IMG/VR virus record: IMGVR_UViG_3300034062_006954
Span: 17,211-81,210 of that record
Reading direction: 5' to 3' (one strand)
DNA length: 64,000 nucleotides
Source of the DNA: a virus
Under the pieces are notes generated by a model. It saw nothing but the letters and a program-made list of their open reading frames with translations. It made no database searches and was not told the origin of the DNA. The position numbers and the translations under genes are program-made. Of the stretch, positions 8,765 through 18,409 are shown piece after piece (the first letter of the stretch is position 1; each line of letters opens with the position of its first letter).

Positions 8765-9474
8765 ATTGACTCCTTTAAACTTTTAAGTTTATAGTAATTT
8801 AACTTAGTGTAATTTTCACTTTTCATTTTTTCAATACTTTCATTTATTTTTACTACAACATCAGATTCTGCTGATTTCTTTAAATCAGTAAGTTTTTCTA
8901 TTACATTCTCTTTCAACTTACCATATTCACTCTTTAGAATATTGTCATCTTCATTCAACATATTTTCAAGTTCTCGTTTTTCAGATTCACTTAAGTTATC
9001 TATGTAACCCTTAATGGTTTTATTTGCAATATTCACAATAGTTTTTATTGGTAACTCAATTGAATCAGATGAGTTTAATGGTTTCTTTCTAAGAGTTTCT
9101 GATAGTATTTTTTTACTACTAATTTTTTCATTGATAGATGTTACATCATTAGAAAAAAGTTTGTCAATTGTTTCATATTTGTTTTCTGTTTGGATATTAC
9201 CTATCCATTTTTTTATCTCAAGAATTTTATTATTAGTAACTTTGTTAATCAAGTTTTCATATATTTTAACACTCTCATTAAGGTAATCATTAATAAGAGT
9301 GTTATCCATTCCTTGGTTTGTATTTAATTCATCGTATAAGTAAAAAAGACTACTTATAGTTTTGTCCTCCAGAACTAATTTTTTAAAGTTTTTTATTTCA
9401 TTTTTAAAACTTTTTTTGATATATGATTCTAATAATTTCTCTTCAATTTTTGATTTAAGTGTCCCGAATTTCAT
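8761..9474 (-). CDS. Helical charged head-cassette protein
   Basis: 237 residues from the ATG at 9474, chosen over 9498 because the longer start overlaps the portal stop codon and the ATATTTATAAA motif at 9487-9495. It is Lys/Glu-rich and predicted almost fully helical, with many possible L/I-x-E sites (KLLES near residue 15). Its position between portal and protease corresponds to T4 gp67/gp68, so a core component processed by the protease is likely. No sequence family was recognised. Confidence 0.6.
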   Translation of the reverse strand: MKFGTLKSKIEEKLLESYIKKSFKNEIKNFKKLVLEDKTISSLFYLYDELNTNQGMDNTLINDYLNESVKIYENLINKVTNNKILEIKKWIGNIQTENKYETIDKLFSNDVTSINEKISSKKILSETLRKKPLNSSDSIELPIKTIVNIANKTIKGYIDNLSESEKRELENMLNEDDNILKSEYGKLKENVIEKLTDLKKSAESDVVVKINESIEKMKSENYTKLNYYKLKSLKESI

Positions 9475-9494
9475 AGTGTTTTTATTTATAAATA

Positions 9495-11294
9495 TCAATC
9501 GTTTAAAAGTTTACTTAATTGGTTTTCCATTTCACCTAAAAAATTTTTACCTTTAGATAAATCAATAAAAGAATCATCATCTAAAAGATTTTCACTCTCT
9601 AATAATATTTTTAAATTATCTCGATTGAAAGATTCAGGTGTCAAACCTCCCCCTTCTCCTCCAACTGGTGGTGGAGGTGGAGCTCCTCCAGGAGATGGTG
9701 GTGCACCTGCTCCTCCTCCTGTAGTCGTTGTTGTACCACTTTTTGTTGAGTATAACTTATCTAAGTTATCAAAAACACCAGTATGAGTTATAATTGTTGC
9801 AGTATTTTTCAATTCAGCACCAACTGCTTGTTCTATTCTTTGTTGTTGTAAGTCAATCTTAATTTCTTCATCAGAGAATCCAAGAATGTGTTTTTTAGCC
9901 CACGTGATTGAAACTGGCATAATACCTTCAGCACCTGCTGTTGTTGCCTCTTTATAAGCCGCAAATTTTTCTTTCCAAACATCAACTTTCAATAAATCAG
10001 CTTGAGTTGATGGATTTGTTAAACTTAATGTAAAGTTATTTAACTCGTCTTCAAATCCCAATAAGAATAAATGAATGATTGCTATTTTATTCATTTCAGC
10101 AACCATTGATTTTTGAATTCTATTAATTGTTCTTGCAAAACGAATATCAATTAACGATAAGTTTTTTCCATCCCCAACAGGTTCTTCAAATCCTAAAAAT
10201 GCTTTAGGTACACGTAATGCGGTAAGAAGTTTTTTCTGAATGTATTCAATATCGGCAATCTCACCTAAGTTTGTTCCACCCGCTAATGTTTCGATAGGGT
10301 TAGTTGCTGCAGGATCCCTCACAGGTATAAAATAATCTTGGTCAACAGCCATTTGATTAAATCTCATATCAACATTACCTGTTTGAGAATCAACTACCTG
10401 ACTACGTTTAAATTTGTTTGCAACACGTTGTACATATGGTTCAACATCCTTATCATCCATATTACCAACGAATACTTTAAATACCCTTCTTTCAGGAGCA
10501 CGAGAAGTTCTATATATCAACATCGCATCTTCAGATAACAATAATTGTTTCCAAATACGTCTTGCTTTTTCTAACATTGATGTACCATAAGGAAGTTTTC
10601 TATCATCACCTAATAAACGGAAGTGAGCAATTTCCCAAGAATTGAACTCCATATCCTTAGCCTTCCATTTAAATCTAAGACCCTTGTTTTCTGCAGGTTC
10701 TTCAACATTTTGTCTACTTGCTTGTGCTGGCATACCTCTTTCCAAACGTTCAATTTCAATGTTTGGTAATTGCATACAACCAACAACTCCTTTTTCTGAA
10801 TCCAATTTCAAATACACAAAGTTATCACCATACTTACAAGTATTCCTCGTCCACATAGGTAAATTTGTATTGATATCAAGTACATTGATAAACAAGTCTA
10901 TCAATATTGATTTAATTCTTTTTGATTCAGAATATATTTGCAACATATAACCATTATGGTCAACAGTTGTTGCTTCTTCACCATAAATGTCCAATGCTGC
11001 AGATATTTCTGGTGTATATTCCATACTTTCATAATCATAAAATGATGCCAACCTCGTTGGTTCATAATAAACTGCTTGAGTATATAAGTTACTTTCAATC
11101 TTTGTCCATTGATTGGCCAAATAATAAGTTTGTTGTGCTTGTAAAAGTTCCTTTTCGTATTCTTGTTTAGAAGGTGTACGTAGTAGTTCTTTTTTATCAA
11201 ACTTATAAGTTGGATAATCCTGATTTAATAAAGCATTAGGTCCGAAAGCGTGGGACAACCTTTGCCAAACTGTTAAATTATTTTTTTGTTCCAT
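9495..11294 (-). CDS. Portal vertex protein, T4 gp20-like
   Basis: 599 residues. gp20-like features include YTPEISAALDIYGEEATT near residues 85-100, PYGTSMLEKARRIWKQLLLSEDAMLIYR near 230-260, RAPERRVFKVFVG, and the P-K-A-F-L-GFEEPVG segment near 365. A Gly/Pro-rich linker (about 515-550) and a short acidic tail form an extended C-terminus. It forms the dodecameric ring through which DNA enters and leaves the head. Confidence 0.93.
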   Translation of the reverse strand: MEQKNNLTVWQRLSHAFGPNALLNQDYPTYKFDKKELLRTPSKQEYEKELLQAQQTYYLANQWTKIESNLYTQAVYYEPTRLASFYDYESMEYTPEISAALDIYGEEATTVDHNGYMLQIYSESKRIKSILIDLFINVLDINTNLPMWTRNTCKYGDNFVYLKLDSEKGVVGCMQLPNIEIERLERGMPAQASRQNVEEPAENKGLRFKWKAKDMEFNSWEIAHFRLLGDDRKLPYGTSMLEKARRIWKQLLLSEDAMLIYRTSRAPERRVFKVFVGNMDDKDVEPYVQRVANKFKRSQVVDSQTGNVDMRFNQMAVDQDYFIPVRDPAATNPIETLAGGTNLGEIADIEYIQKKLLTALRVPKAFLGFEEPVGDGKNLSLIDIRFARTINRIQKSMVAEMNKIAIIHLFLLGFEDELNNFTLSLTNPSTQADLLKVDVWKEKFAAYKEATTAGAEGIMPVSITWAKKHILGFSDEEIKIDLQQQRIEQAVGAELKNTATIITHTGVFDNLDKLYSTKSGTTTTTGGGAGAPPSPGGAPPPPPVGGEGGGLTPESFNRDNLKILLESENLLDDDSFIDLSKGKNFLGEMENQLSKLLND

Positions 11295-11332
11295 AAATTT
11301 AATTTAATGAAAAATATCAATAATTAAATAAT

Positions 11333-11482
11333 TTAATTATTTTGATTTTTTTGGAGTTGGTCATTATTTTGTACAGACTTGTCTGTTGGTATAATTTTCT
11401 TTGTTGCAATTCCTTGTCCTGGTACATTTAATTTTGAACCATCAAATTTTTTACCCGATTTTTTTCTTCTTGTAACTCCCAT
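11333..11482 (-). CDS. Small basic protein between portal and terminase
   Basis: 49 residues from the ATG at 11482 (MGVTRRKKSGKKFDG). The upstream ATG at 11515 lies inside the terminase 3' end. An ATATTTATAA motif at 11494-11502 precedes it. It is basic and Gln/Asn-rich at the C-terminus, and no family was recognised. Its conserved-looking position suggests a small head protein. Confidence 0.55.
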   Translation of the reverse strand: MGVTRRKKSGKKFDGSKLNVPGQGIATKKIIPTDKSVQNNDQLQKNQNN

Positions 11483-11501
11483 AATCTTTATTTTATAAAT
11501 A

Positions 11502-13265
11502 TTATCTACCACCAAATAACCAAGAATATTTCATATAATCCTCCTTGGAGATATTTTGATTTCTTTGATTTATTCTTTCGTGACCATAAGGTATTACAGG
11601 ATTAAAATCAATTTGTTTAGTAACCTCTTCATTATTACTTACAGACCATGAATCTAACATAGCTTTTGTTTGTTCAGTAACTTTTTCCAAATTACTAAAA
11701 GAAGACTCAGCAACATAAGTAGCCATTGCAATTGACATAATTAAATCATCATGTTGTCCCTTTTGATGGTCAGGTCTTCCATTTACATATACAAAAGTAT
11801 TCATTTCATCAAATAATCTTGAACTATGAATTTTAAATTCATGTCTCATTACCTCCTCAAATGATGCTATAATCTGAACACGTTTATTATTAAAATTAAT
11901 ACCTGGTATCTTATCTAAAGCCTTTGGATCATACTTCCATTTATTTGCCAAATCAACACCATCTATGTATAAATTTTTATAACCCATTTCTTGTAACTTT
12001 CTTGATGTCGCAACACCCATACCACCAGTTATATCTATTACGATAAAACAATTATACATATTACCCCACTTGTAACATATCTCAGCCATTGTATCAGGTG
12101 GAAGTTTTCCAACATATTCGGCAACTTGTTCACGTTCATCAAAATCGATAATTTGGAATGAACTAAAGTCCTCACTATCACCTCTACTAACATCCACACC
12201 CATAACGTACTTATGTCCCATTATTGGTTCTTTCCATATCCAAAGAGAATTACCAATCATTTTATTTTGGGGTTCTTTAATCATATTTTCTTTAACTCTT
12301 TGCATCATTAAAGAATCAAATACATTATCACCTGAACCAAGAAAATTACACTCTAACTCTTGTGAAACCTTACGTTTGTCATACTTAAGTTTCTTTACCA
12401 TACCCTCAAACCAAGATGAACAAGGTTTATACCCCGAATTCATCATTAACTTTAGTTCTTCAAAATTTCTTTCTTCAAAAGGAATTTGAGCCCAAGAAAT
12501 AATATCTTCTTTTGGATATTCTTCTTTGTTCAGTAAATAATGAATTGTATCTTGAGTTTTTACTAAAAATAAGTCTTTTGTATATCTTGGGTCTCTATAC
12601 CAAAACATTTCAGATATTTTGAAATCATTCATCCCTCTATTTGCTTGATTATAGATTTCATAATATATTGGGTCATAACCATTTGGTGTGGAAACCACAA
12701 TTACTTTACCACCAGTTGAAAGTGATGCCATACAAGCCGCCCAAAAGTCAGAATCAGCATCAATGAACGCAGCTTCGTCAAATACAAGAATTGTTGGAGT
12801 AAAACCACGAAGAGCATCCTTTGACGTTGCAACCGCTTTAACCTCACATCCATTGTTTGTCTTAAAATGTTTTTGAGAATCCTTATCTTTTGAAAAATCA
12901 ATTGCAACCCAAGATGGCCATTGAGTAATAAACATTCTAATTTTATTGGCCATCTCTTGAGATGTATCAAGTTTATTGGCGATTATTAGAATCTTTTCAG
13001 GTTTATTTTTTTTGGCAAATGCTATTTTCTTTGAAATCCAAGCAGCTGTTACTGTGGATACCCCAGCCTGACGATACTTTAAAGCAATGTTTTCATTGTA
13101 ATCTTCATAATCTTGTAATAGTGAAATTTGGTCAGGGAATAACTCCAATGGCACATATTTTGATACCGTATTATCGTAAGTTTCTAAATATGTTTTTAGT
13201 GCATATGTAGTATCCCTCATACACTTAACATACTCAATCATTACTTGTTCTTTTGTTAAACTCAT
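11502..13265 (-). CDS. Terminase large subunit, T4 gp17-like
   Basis: 587 residues with both enzyme domains. ATPase: Walker A-like KYRQAGVSTV near residue 82, Walker B ILVFDEAAFID near 165, and the coupling motif STPNG near 195. Nuclease (RNase H fold): VMGVDVSRGDSEDFS near 365, a second acidic site VIDITGGMG near 415, and HDDLIMSIAMA near 520. It packages DNA into the prohead through the portal and makes the end cuts. No T4-like gp16 small subunit gene is seen next to it. Confidence 0.95.
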   Translation of the reverse strand: MSLTKEQVMIEYVKCMRDTTYALKTYLETYDNTVSKYVPLELFPDQISLLQDYEDYNENIALKYRQAGVSTVTAAWISKKIAFAKKNKPEKILIIANKLDTSQEMANKIRMFITQWPSWVAIDFSKDKDSQKHFKTNNGCEVKAVATSKDALRGFTPTILVFDEAAFIDADSDFWAACMASLSTGGKVIVVSTPNGYDPIYYEIYNQANRGMNDFKISEMFWYRDPRYTKDLFLVKTQDTIHYLLNKEEYPKEDIISWAQIPFEERNFEELKLMMNSGYKPCSSWFEGMVKKLKYDKRKVSQELECNFLGSGDNVFDSLMMQRVKENMIKEPQNKMIGNSLWIWKEPIMGHKYVMGVDVSRGDSEDFSSFQIIDFDEREQVAEYVGKLPPDTMAEICYKWGNMYNCFIVIDITGGMGVATSRKLQEMGYKNLYIDGVDLANKWKYDPKALDKIPGINFNNKRVQIIASFEEVMRHEFKIHSSRLFDEMNTFVYVNGRPDHQKGQHDDLIMSIAMATYVAESSFSNLEKVTEQTKAMLDSWSVSNNEEVTKQIDFNPVIPYGHERINQRNQNISKEDYMKYSWLFGGR

Positions 13266-13287
13266 AAATGTTTTTTTATAAATATAA

Positions 13288-13317
13288 AAACCCCCACTTA
13301 TTTATAAATGGGGGTTT
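13288..13317 (-). terminator. Terminator after 13329-14486 gene
   Basis: AAACCCCCATT / AATGGGGGTTT stem with a U-rich tail on the minus strand, just after the stop codon and just before the terminase start region. Confidence 0.75.
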
Positions 13318-13328
13318 TAAAGTTATTT

Positions 13329-14486
13329 TTAATCTTCATCATCTACATCATATACATCCCAATCATCGGGATTAAAATCATCGTCATCGTACTCATCTTC
13401 CTCAGGTTCAATTGGTTCTACCTTTTTTTCTGTTTTCATAATTTTTTCGTAATCTGGTTTTTCAATTTTCGGTGAATTTTTTTTGATTGTGTTTACAATT
13501 AATTGAGAAAATTCTTCAAACTTTTTCATTCCAGCTGGTTTTCCACCTAACACACCATCGTACATAATTTCGTTAAATAACTTTGGTTTATCATTTGCTA
13601 ATTTGTTGAATTGAGTTTGAATTGCCCCATCCATCCAAGTTTCATAACCATCAATTAATTCACCCCATAAAAATCTTAATTTAGAACTAATTTCTCTACC
13701 AGTAATCATATTCTTAATTTCGTGTTTATGAGTATCGGTAATTTTCGTGAGAGTATTATTAATAGTTTTGTCTTTTGGTAAGTATAACAACGAATTGAAG
13801 TATCTTCCCGCTTTATATAATTCGTGTACCAATAATGGAAAATGTGGAGCTCTAACTTGTATCACCCAACCACCAGGATTAGAATTATCGGGTATAACAT
13901 CAGCAAATGCAACCCTACCAACCGCTTGTTCAGCCATTCTTTCCAACATTGCAACATTATCATTATAGAAAATCGTTGCAGAATTTTCGAATTGTTTGTA
14001 TTTGTTAATTAAATCGGGATCCATTTGATTTAATTGACTTTCTATTTCTTTGTAGGCATTAAATCCTTCAGACCAAGCAGTACCTTGAGTTGTCGCATTA
14101 ATAAAATTTCTTGCCTTAACACGTTCATCAAATTCAGGGTCAACTTCTTTTGCCTTTTCTATTTGTTGTGGTGTAACTTTTTGTGGTGTTGTACGAACTG
14201 TGGCATTTGTTGAAAATTCAACATCCATTCTAATAGTCCCATTATCAACTCTTTCTTTTATCTTTGGAAATTTACTAAAAAATATTGCCAAAGCTAACTT
14301 TAAAAGTTTATCACGATGTTGAGATTCCAAAGATGGTAAATAGCTCATTAACTGACCCATATTATTATTACTACCACCTTCTTCTTTCGCCCTTTGATAT
14401 TTTCTATTTTGAGCACCAAGAATCTTTTCCTTAGCATCTTGACTTAGAAAATCATCAACTGGTGCCTCATATAAAAGTATTTTCAT
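13329..14486 (-). CDS. Putative structural protein upstream of terminase
   Basis: 385 residues, no family recognised. The C-terminal 30 residues are strongly acidic (EEDEYDDDDF). The body is helical with a hydrophobic patch (LLKLALAIFFSKFPKI). It follows the 14488-15696 gene with a one-base gap, so the two are co-translated. A structural or assembly role is inferred from position only. Confidence 0.55.
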   Translation of the reverse strand: MKILLYEAPVDDFLSQDAKEKILGAQNRKYQRAKEEGGSNNNMGQLMSYLPSLESQHRDKLLKLALAIFFSKFPKIKERVDNGTIRMDVEFSTNATVRTTPQKVTPQQIEKAKEVDPEFDERVKARNFINATTQGTAWSEGFNAYKEIESQLNQMDPDLINKYKQFENSATIFYNDNVAMLERMAEQAVGRVAFADVIPDNSNPGGWVIQVRAPHFPLLVHELYKAGRYFNSLLYLPKDKTINNTLTKITDTHKHEIKNMITGREISSKLRFLWGELIDGYETWMDGAIQTQFNKLANDKPKLFNEIMYDGVLGGKPAGMKKFEEFSQLIVNTIKKNSPKIEKPDYEKIMKTEKKVEPIEPEEDEYDDDDFNPDDWDVYDVDDED

Positions 14487-14487
14487 A

Positions 14488-15696
14488 TTATTTTAAATAT
14501 TTTAATGGTTTGTGATATGCTTCATCCATCCTTCTCATAGCTTTATAAAACTCATCTTTAAATTTACTCATATGTCTTCTATCATGGGCTTGAGGTTCAG
14601 GCTCAACTTCAGGATTAGGAACCATTGGTTCATCTTCTTCTGGTGACCATTCAGGTTCTTTTTCTCTGTCAGGTTTAATTCTTGGTTTGATACCTGGTTC
14701 GATAGTTGGAGCAAATGGGTCATTCATACTAAATTTACTTCTTCTCTTTGCTTGAGGTTCAGGCTCAACTTCAGGATTAGGAACCATTGGTTCATCTTCT
14801 TCTGGTGACCATTCAGGTTCTTTCTCCCTATCAGGTTTAATTCTAGGTTTGATACCAGGTTCAATTGTTGGTGCGAATGGGTCATTCATCGTAAAATCTT
14901 CATCAATTTCCGTTTCCTCATAATAGAAATCTTCTTTTAATGATTTTCTTTTTCTAAGTTCACCCTCAATTAACTTCATTAAATCTTTCTTTTTCATAGC
15001 TGGTTGTAAATCTTTAATAATTATATTTTCAATATGTTCTTTAAGTGCTGCATCAAATTTTAAACTAGGTGAAACCTTGCCTAAATTTTCTCTGTAACCA
15101 CCCAATGCTCCACTTTTGACCATATCTAAATAACTTTCTTTAGTTTCTTTCTTTTTGTATTTTACAGTCTTTTCAGGATGTTTTTTTTCAGGCATAGTTT
15201 TGTATTGTTTCTTAGATGTACTCTTAGAAAATTCTTTAGCCATCTTACACCATTTACAATCCTCAGTTTTACATTTGTTACAACGAGCCCAAAATAATTT
15301 TTGTTGTGCCTTTGATTCAAATTTTTCACTTATCTGACCAGTACCATCATCATAATCATCCATTCCATCGTCTGTATCAGGACCTACTTGTTTAGGTTCT
15401 TGTGTTCTACCTTTTAAAGCCCAATTGATATTAGTTTCCTCTTCACTATCATCCTCAGTTAATTTTACATTTTTACATTTAGGGTCTGATTGATTTTGCA
15501 AACAAAAATTAGCTAATTTTAAATCTTCAGGTTTTGTTTTGTCTAATAACGTGGTAACAATTTGTGTAGCCTCTTTATTTTCCTTTTTGGACATTTTTTC
15601 GAACAACAAATTGATTTTACTTTCATTCAAAGTTGAAATGAATTTTGAAGTAAATCCGTTATTTAATAATAAACTAATTTTTTTATTTAAATTCAT
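14488..15696 (-). CDS. Putative internal head protein with exact internal duplication and zinc-ribbon-like patch
   Basis: 402 residues. The N-terminus ends in a STLNE site (residue 25), compatible with prohead-protease trimming. Residues 130-150 hold two CxxC pairs (CNKCKTEDCKWC) that could bind zinc. Residues 270-385 contain two almost identical 50-residue units starting FTMNDPFAP and ending EPEPQA, rich in Pro and Glu, encoded by a recent tandem duplication of roughly 150 bases. No family was recognised. It overlaps the 15683-16093 gene by 14 bases. Confidence 0.55.
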   Translation of the reverse strand: MNLNKKISLLLNNGFTSKFISTLNESKINLLFEKMSKKENKEATQIVTTLLDKTKPEDLKLANFCLQNQSDPKCKNVKLTEDDSEEETNINWALKGRTQEPKQVGPDTDDGMDDYDDGTGQISEKFESKAQQKLFWARCNKCKTEDCKWCKMAKEFSKSTSKKQYKTMPEKKHPEKTVKYKKKETKESYLDMVKSGALGGYRENLGKVSPSLKFDAALKEHIENIIIKDLQPAMKKKDLMKLIEGELRKRKSLKEDFYYEETEIDEDFTMNDPFAPTIEPGIKPRIKPDREKEPEWSPEEDEPMVPNPEVEPEPQAKRRSKFSMNDPFAPTIEPGIKPRIKPDREKEPEWSPEEDEPMVPNPEVEPEPQAHDRRHMSKFKDEFYKAMRRMDEAYHKPLKYLK

Positions 15697-16093
15697 AATT
15701 TAATTTTTTTTCAAATTCAAGAACAATATCCCTCTCGTATAATTTATTTTTAACAACCTCCTCACTATCTCCAAATCTGAAAACTAACCTTTTTACTATA
15801 TCAAAATTTATAGATTCATTTTCATTTTCCCAAGCTAATGCAATTACATCATCAGTTGCATCTATCATTGAAAAATAATCGGACTTTTGAATTACTGACA
15901 ATGTTATTTTATCATTTTTCAAAACTCCGACTTTCTTAATATGTTCTATGTCTGGTGGACTTGGATAACCATTAGATGGTTTTGATTCCCACATTTCTCC
16001 CCACACATCTTCTACTCTGTCTGAAAAAATAAACTCGTATATATTATCACCTCGATAATTAGGTCCCAGTTCATTTACGTAAATTAAAAACAT
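15683..16093 (-). CDS. Conserved-looking protein of unknown function
   Basis: 136 residues with an FLIYVNELGPNYRGDNIYEF start and an acidic C-terminal half. The start codon overlaps the stop of the 16093-17316 gene by one base, which indicates translational coupling. It lacks the N-terminal L/I-x-E tag of its neighbours. The function is unknown. Confidence 0.55.
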   Translation of the reverse strand: MFLIYVNELGPNYRGDNIYEFIFSDRVEDVWGEMWESKPSNGYPSPPDIEHIKKVGVLKNDKITLSVIQKSDYFSMIDATDDVIALAWENENESINFDIVKRLVFRFGDSEEVVKNKLYERDIVLEFEKKLNYEFK

Positions 16094-17316
16094 TATAGGA
16101 TATTACCTTTTGGAGTTATTTTAAATTTAGCTTCACTTAAATTGAATACCAAGTTATTTTTTTCTGTTTTACCTAAAAAAACTGCTTGAGGATATTCTTT
16201 CATAAATCTCTTAGTTGTTTTTTCTTGTGCATAAGACTCATAAAGTCCATTAGAAACTTTAGTAGTTTTTTTAGTCTCACCAAAATATTTACCCAATACT
16301 TTATCAACGTGAGATTCATTAAACATTCCCTCAATCATTTCTTCCATTTTGTTAACATAATGGTCTCTCTTTTCTCTTCTTCCATGTCTTGGGTACATTT
16401 CAGCCATTTCCCCACCTGCAGGAGGCGTTGGCGGTGTTGTCATTTCTTCTTCACCACCCTCTGGTGCTGGGGGTGTTGTCATTTCTTCTTCTCCACCTTC
16501 CATTTCTGGTTCACCCATTCCTTCTTCCCCACCTTCCATATCTTCACCACCCTCAAATCTTGACATTATTTCATCTAAATCATCTTCTTCCAAATTATCT
16601 AAATTTAAAGCTGATAAAACAGAATTGATAACGTATTTAATATCTTTGGAACTCATCTCATTTTCTTCGTCAGATAAAAATGTTCTGATTTTTTGTGCCA
16701 ATTTACCTGTTGCTTTTTGAATAGATTTGAATGATACTTCTTCCTCTTCGTCTCCCTCAGGTTCTTCTGTTCCCATTTCAGGTTCAGGCATTTCTTCTCC
16801 CCCTTCAGATGGTGGTGGAGTTGTCATTTCTTCTCCTCCTGCTGGTGGTGGAGGTGTCGTCATTTCTTCTCCTCCTCCAGCAGGTGCTGGTGCTGGTACT
16901 TGTGGATTTGCTTCAGGTGCCGCATCTTGTTCAGTTGTTAAATAATATTCCACTTCTCTATCATCTTCTAAAAATAAAGAAACATTCTTATTATAACCTT
17001 CATATTTGTTAACTTCGTTAGCAACTATATTTAATCTCTTAAGAGCTTGAGAATAAGATGAATAATATTTTCTATTTTTCATAGGCTCAATATAAACAGA
17101 ATTGGACTCATTCAAACCTCTCTTAATTACATAACCATTTTTTTCTTTAACAATGTGATATGTATTACCATCAGCCAAAAGTTTTTTAAACTCATTTGAT
17201 TTTGTTTCGTTAATTGATTGAGGTACGTGCAAATTATAGTTTGCTATTTGAATCATTCTATTTATTTTATCGATTCCTTCTAATTTTTCACTTCCAATTG
17301 GTTTTAAATTTCCCAT
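16093..17316 (-). CDS. Pro/Gly/Glu-rich putative structural protein
   Basis: 407 residues. An SINE site lies at residue 37. The middle (about 130-200 and 265-305) consists of repeated EEMTTPPPP-AGGE units joined by acidic linkers, and the C-terminus is a compact basic domain (SNGLYESYAQEKTTKRFMKE). It resembles low-complexity T4-like prohead or internal proteins. An ATATTTATA motif lies at 17335-17343. Confidence 0.55.
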   Translation of the reverse strand: MGNLKPIGSEKLEGIDKINRMIQIANYNLHVPQSINETKSNEFKKLLADGNTYHIVKEKNGYVIKRGLNESNSVYIEPMKNRKYYSSYSQALKRLNIVANEVNKYEGYNKNVSLFLEDDREVEYYLTTEQDAAPEANPQVPAPAPAGGGEEMTTPPPPAGGEEMTTPPPSEGGEEMPEPEMGTEEPEGDEEEEVSFKSIQKATGKLAQKIRTFLSDEENEMSSKDIKYVINSVLSALNLDNLEEDDLDEIMSRFEGGEDMEGGEEGMGEPEMEGGEEEMTTPPAPEGGEEEMTTPPTPPAGGEMAEMYPRHGRREKRDHYVNKMEEMIEGMFNESHVDKVLGKYFGETKKTTKVSNGLYESYAQEKTTKRFMKEYPQAVFLGKTEKNNLVFNLSEAKFKITPKGNIL

Positions 17317-17353
17317 ATTTTTTTTGTTTTTTAATATAAATATATTGAAATAA

Positions 17354-18097
17354 CTAATTCTTTATTCTTTCTTTTAAAGAAAGTTTTTTATCTATTAAAT
17401 TAATTGGTATATTGTATAGTTTCTCAATGTATCCATTTCTACGAAGAACTTTAAATACTAAATTTTGTAGTCCCATTTCACCTCCAGATTGTAGTCCTGA
17501 TAGTCTATATTTTTTGAGTTTGTCTTTTATTGATTTAACAGATTTTCTGATAGATTCAATATCTTCATCATCAAGGTTTTTGATTAATGTATCAATCAAA
17601 CTCATCCACTTTTTTGCATTCCTAATTATTTCTTCTTTCTTTACACCTAAATTTTCTTTAGTTGGTTTTTTAATCCATTGGTCATTTAAAACTGAATAAA
17701 CACCCCCACTAACTCCCTTCAAAGCACTATCTTCAACAAAAACTTCAACATCATATCCAAACATTTTTATATCTCTCTTTTGATTAAAAACTATTTTTTT
17801 CAAATCAAAAAACTCAACATATAAATCTTTATATTCTTTTATGAATTGTTTATAGTCAACTAATATGTGTAAATCAACGTCAGAATATTCCGACCAATTA
17901 TAGTTTGCAATTGACCCTGTTACAATAATATCATCAATAACAACATCAAGTCCAAATGAATCGATGAATTGATAGGCAATTTCCAATAAGTTTTTTCTAA
18001 CTTGTGGATTAATCTTATTACCATCTTTTTCCCATATTTTGGGTTGTAATGTTTTTTGTGGTGTAAAACTTGAAATTACTTTGTTTAAAGGCTCCAT
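17354..18097 (-). CDS. Pol-beta-type nucleotidyltransferase
   Basis: 247 residues. The catalytic signature VTGSIANYNWSEYSDVDLHI (near residues 60-80) has the GS and D-x-D metal ligands of the MNT/Pol-beta superfamily, and a third acidic residue near VEVFVED is well placed. The C-terminal half is helical, as in minimal nucleotidyltransferases. The substrate cannot be told; nucleotide addition to RNA, protein or a small molecule is possible. It lies among virion genes and could be packaged. Confidence 0.75.
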   Translation of the reverse strand: MEPLNKVISSFTPQKTLQPKIWEKDGNKINPQVRKNLLEIAYQFIDSFGLDVVIDDIIVTGSIANYNWSEYSDVDLHILVDYKQFIKEYKDLYVEFFDLKKIVFNQKRDIKMFGYDVEVFVEDSALKGVSGGVYSVLNDQWIKKPTKENLGVKKEEIIRNAKKWMSLIDTLIKNLDDEDIESIRKSVKSIKDKLKKYRLSGLQSGGEMGLQNLVFKVLRRNGYIEKLYNIPINLIDKKLSLKERIKN

Positions 18098-18130
18098 CTA
18101 TAATAAATATTTGATTTACCTTTATAATTA

Positions 18131-18373
18131 TCACAACCTCTTGTATTTAAAAGTTTTTGCAATTTTTGAATTAAAAAACTTACCTTGAGATTCTGACATC
18201 CTAAATTGAGTGTAGATTTGATGTGGGACATTTTCATATGAATATTTCATACCATTATTGAATTCTACAATCAATTCTTTTGACTCAGTATCAAATTCAG
18301 TTCTTTTAATATTACTTGATTGAATTTCGTTAATAATTTTTGTACCTCTAATTTCTTCTCTTATAATTCCCAT
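18131..18373 (-). CDS. KTSC-domain protein
   Basis: 80 residues. The KTSC pattern is visible from residue 18 onward: SSNIKRTEFDTESKELIVEF, KYSYENVPHQIYTQF, and the terminal SQGKFFNSKIAKTFKY. KTSC domains are small and common in phages and bacteria, and have been linked to RNA-metabolism proteins; the role here is unknown. Confidence 0.8.
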   Translation of the reverse strand: MGIIREEIRGTKIINEIQSSNIKRTEFDTESKELIVEFNNGMKYSYENVPHQIYTQFRMSESQGKFFNSKIAKTFKYKRL

Positions 18374-18386
18374 ACAATAAAATTTA

Positions 18387-18405
18387 AAACCCCCATTCGG
18401 GGGTT
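18387..18405 (-). terminator. Terminator after double-UVR gene
   Basis: AACCCCC / GGGGGTT stem with a four-base loop next to the stop codon of 18410-18823, followed by T on the minus strand. Confidence 0.75.
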
Positions 18406-18409
18406 ATTA

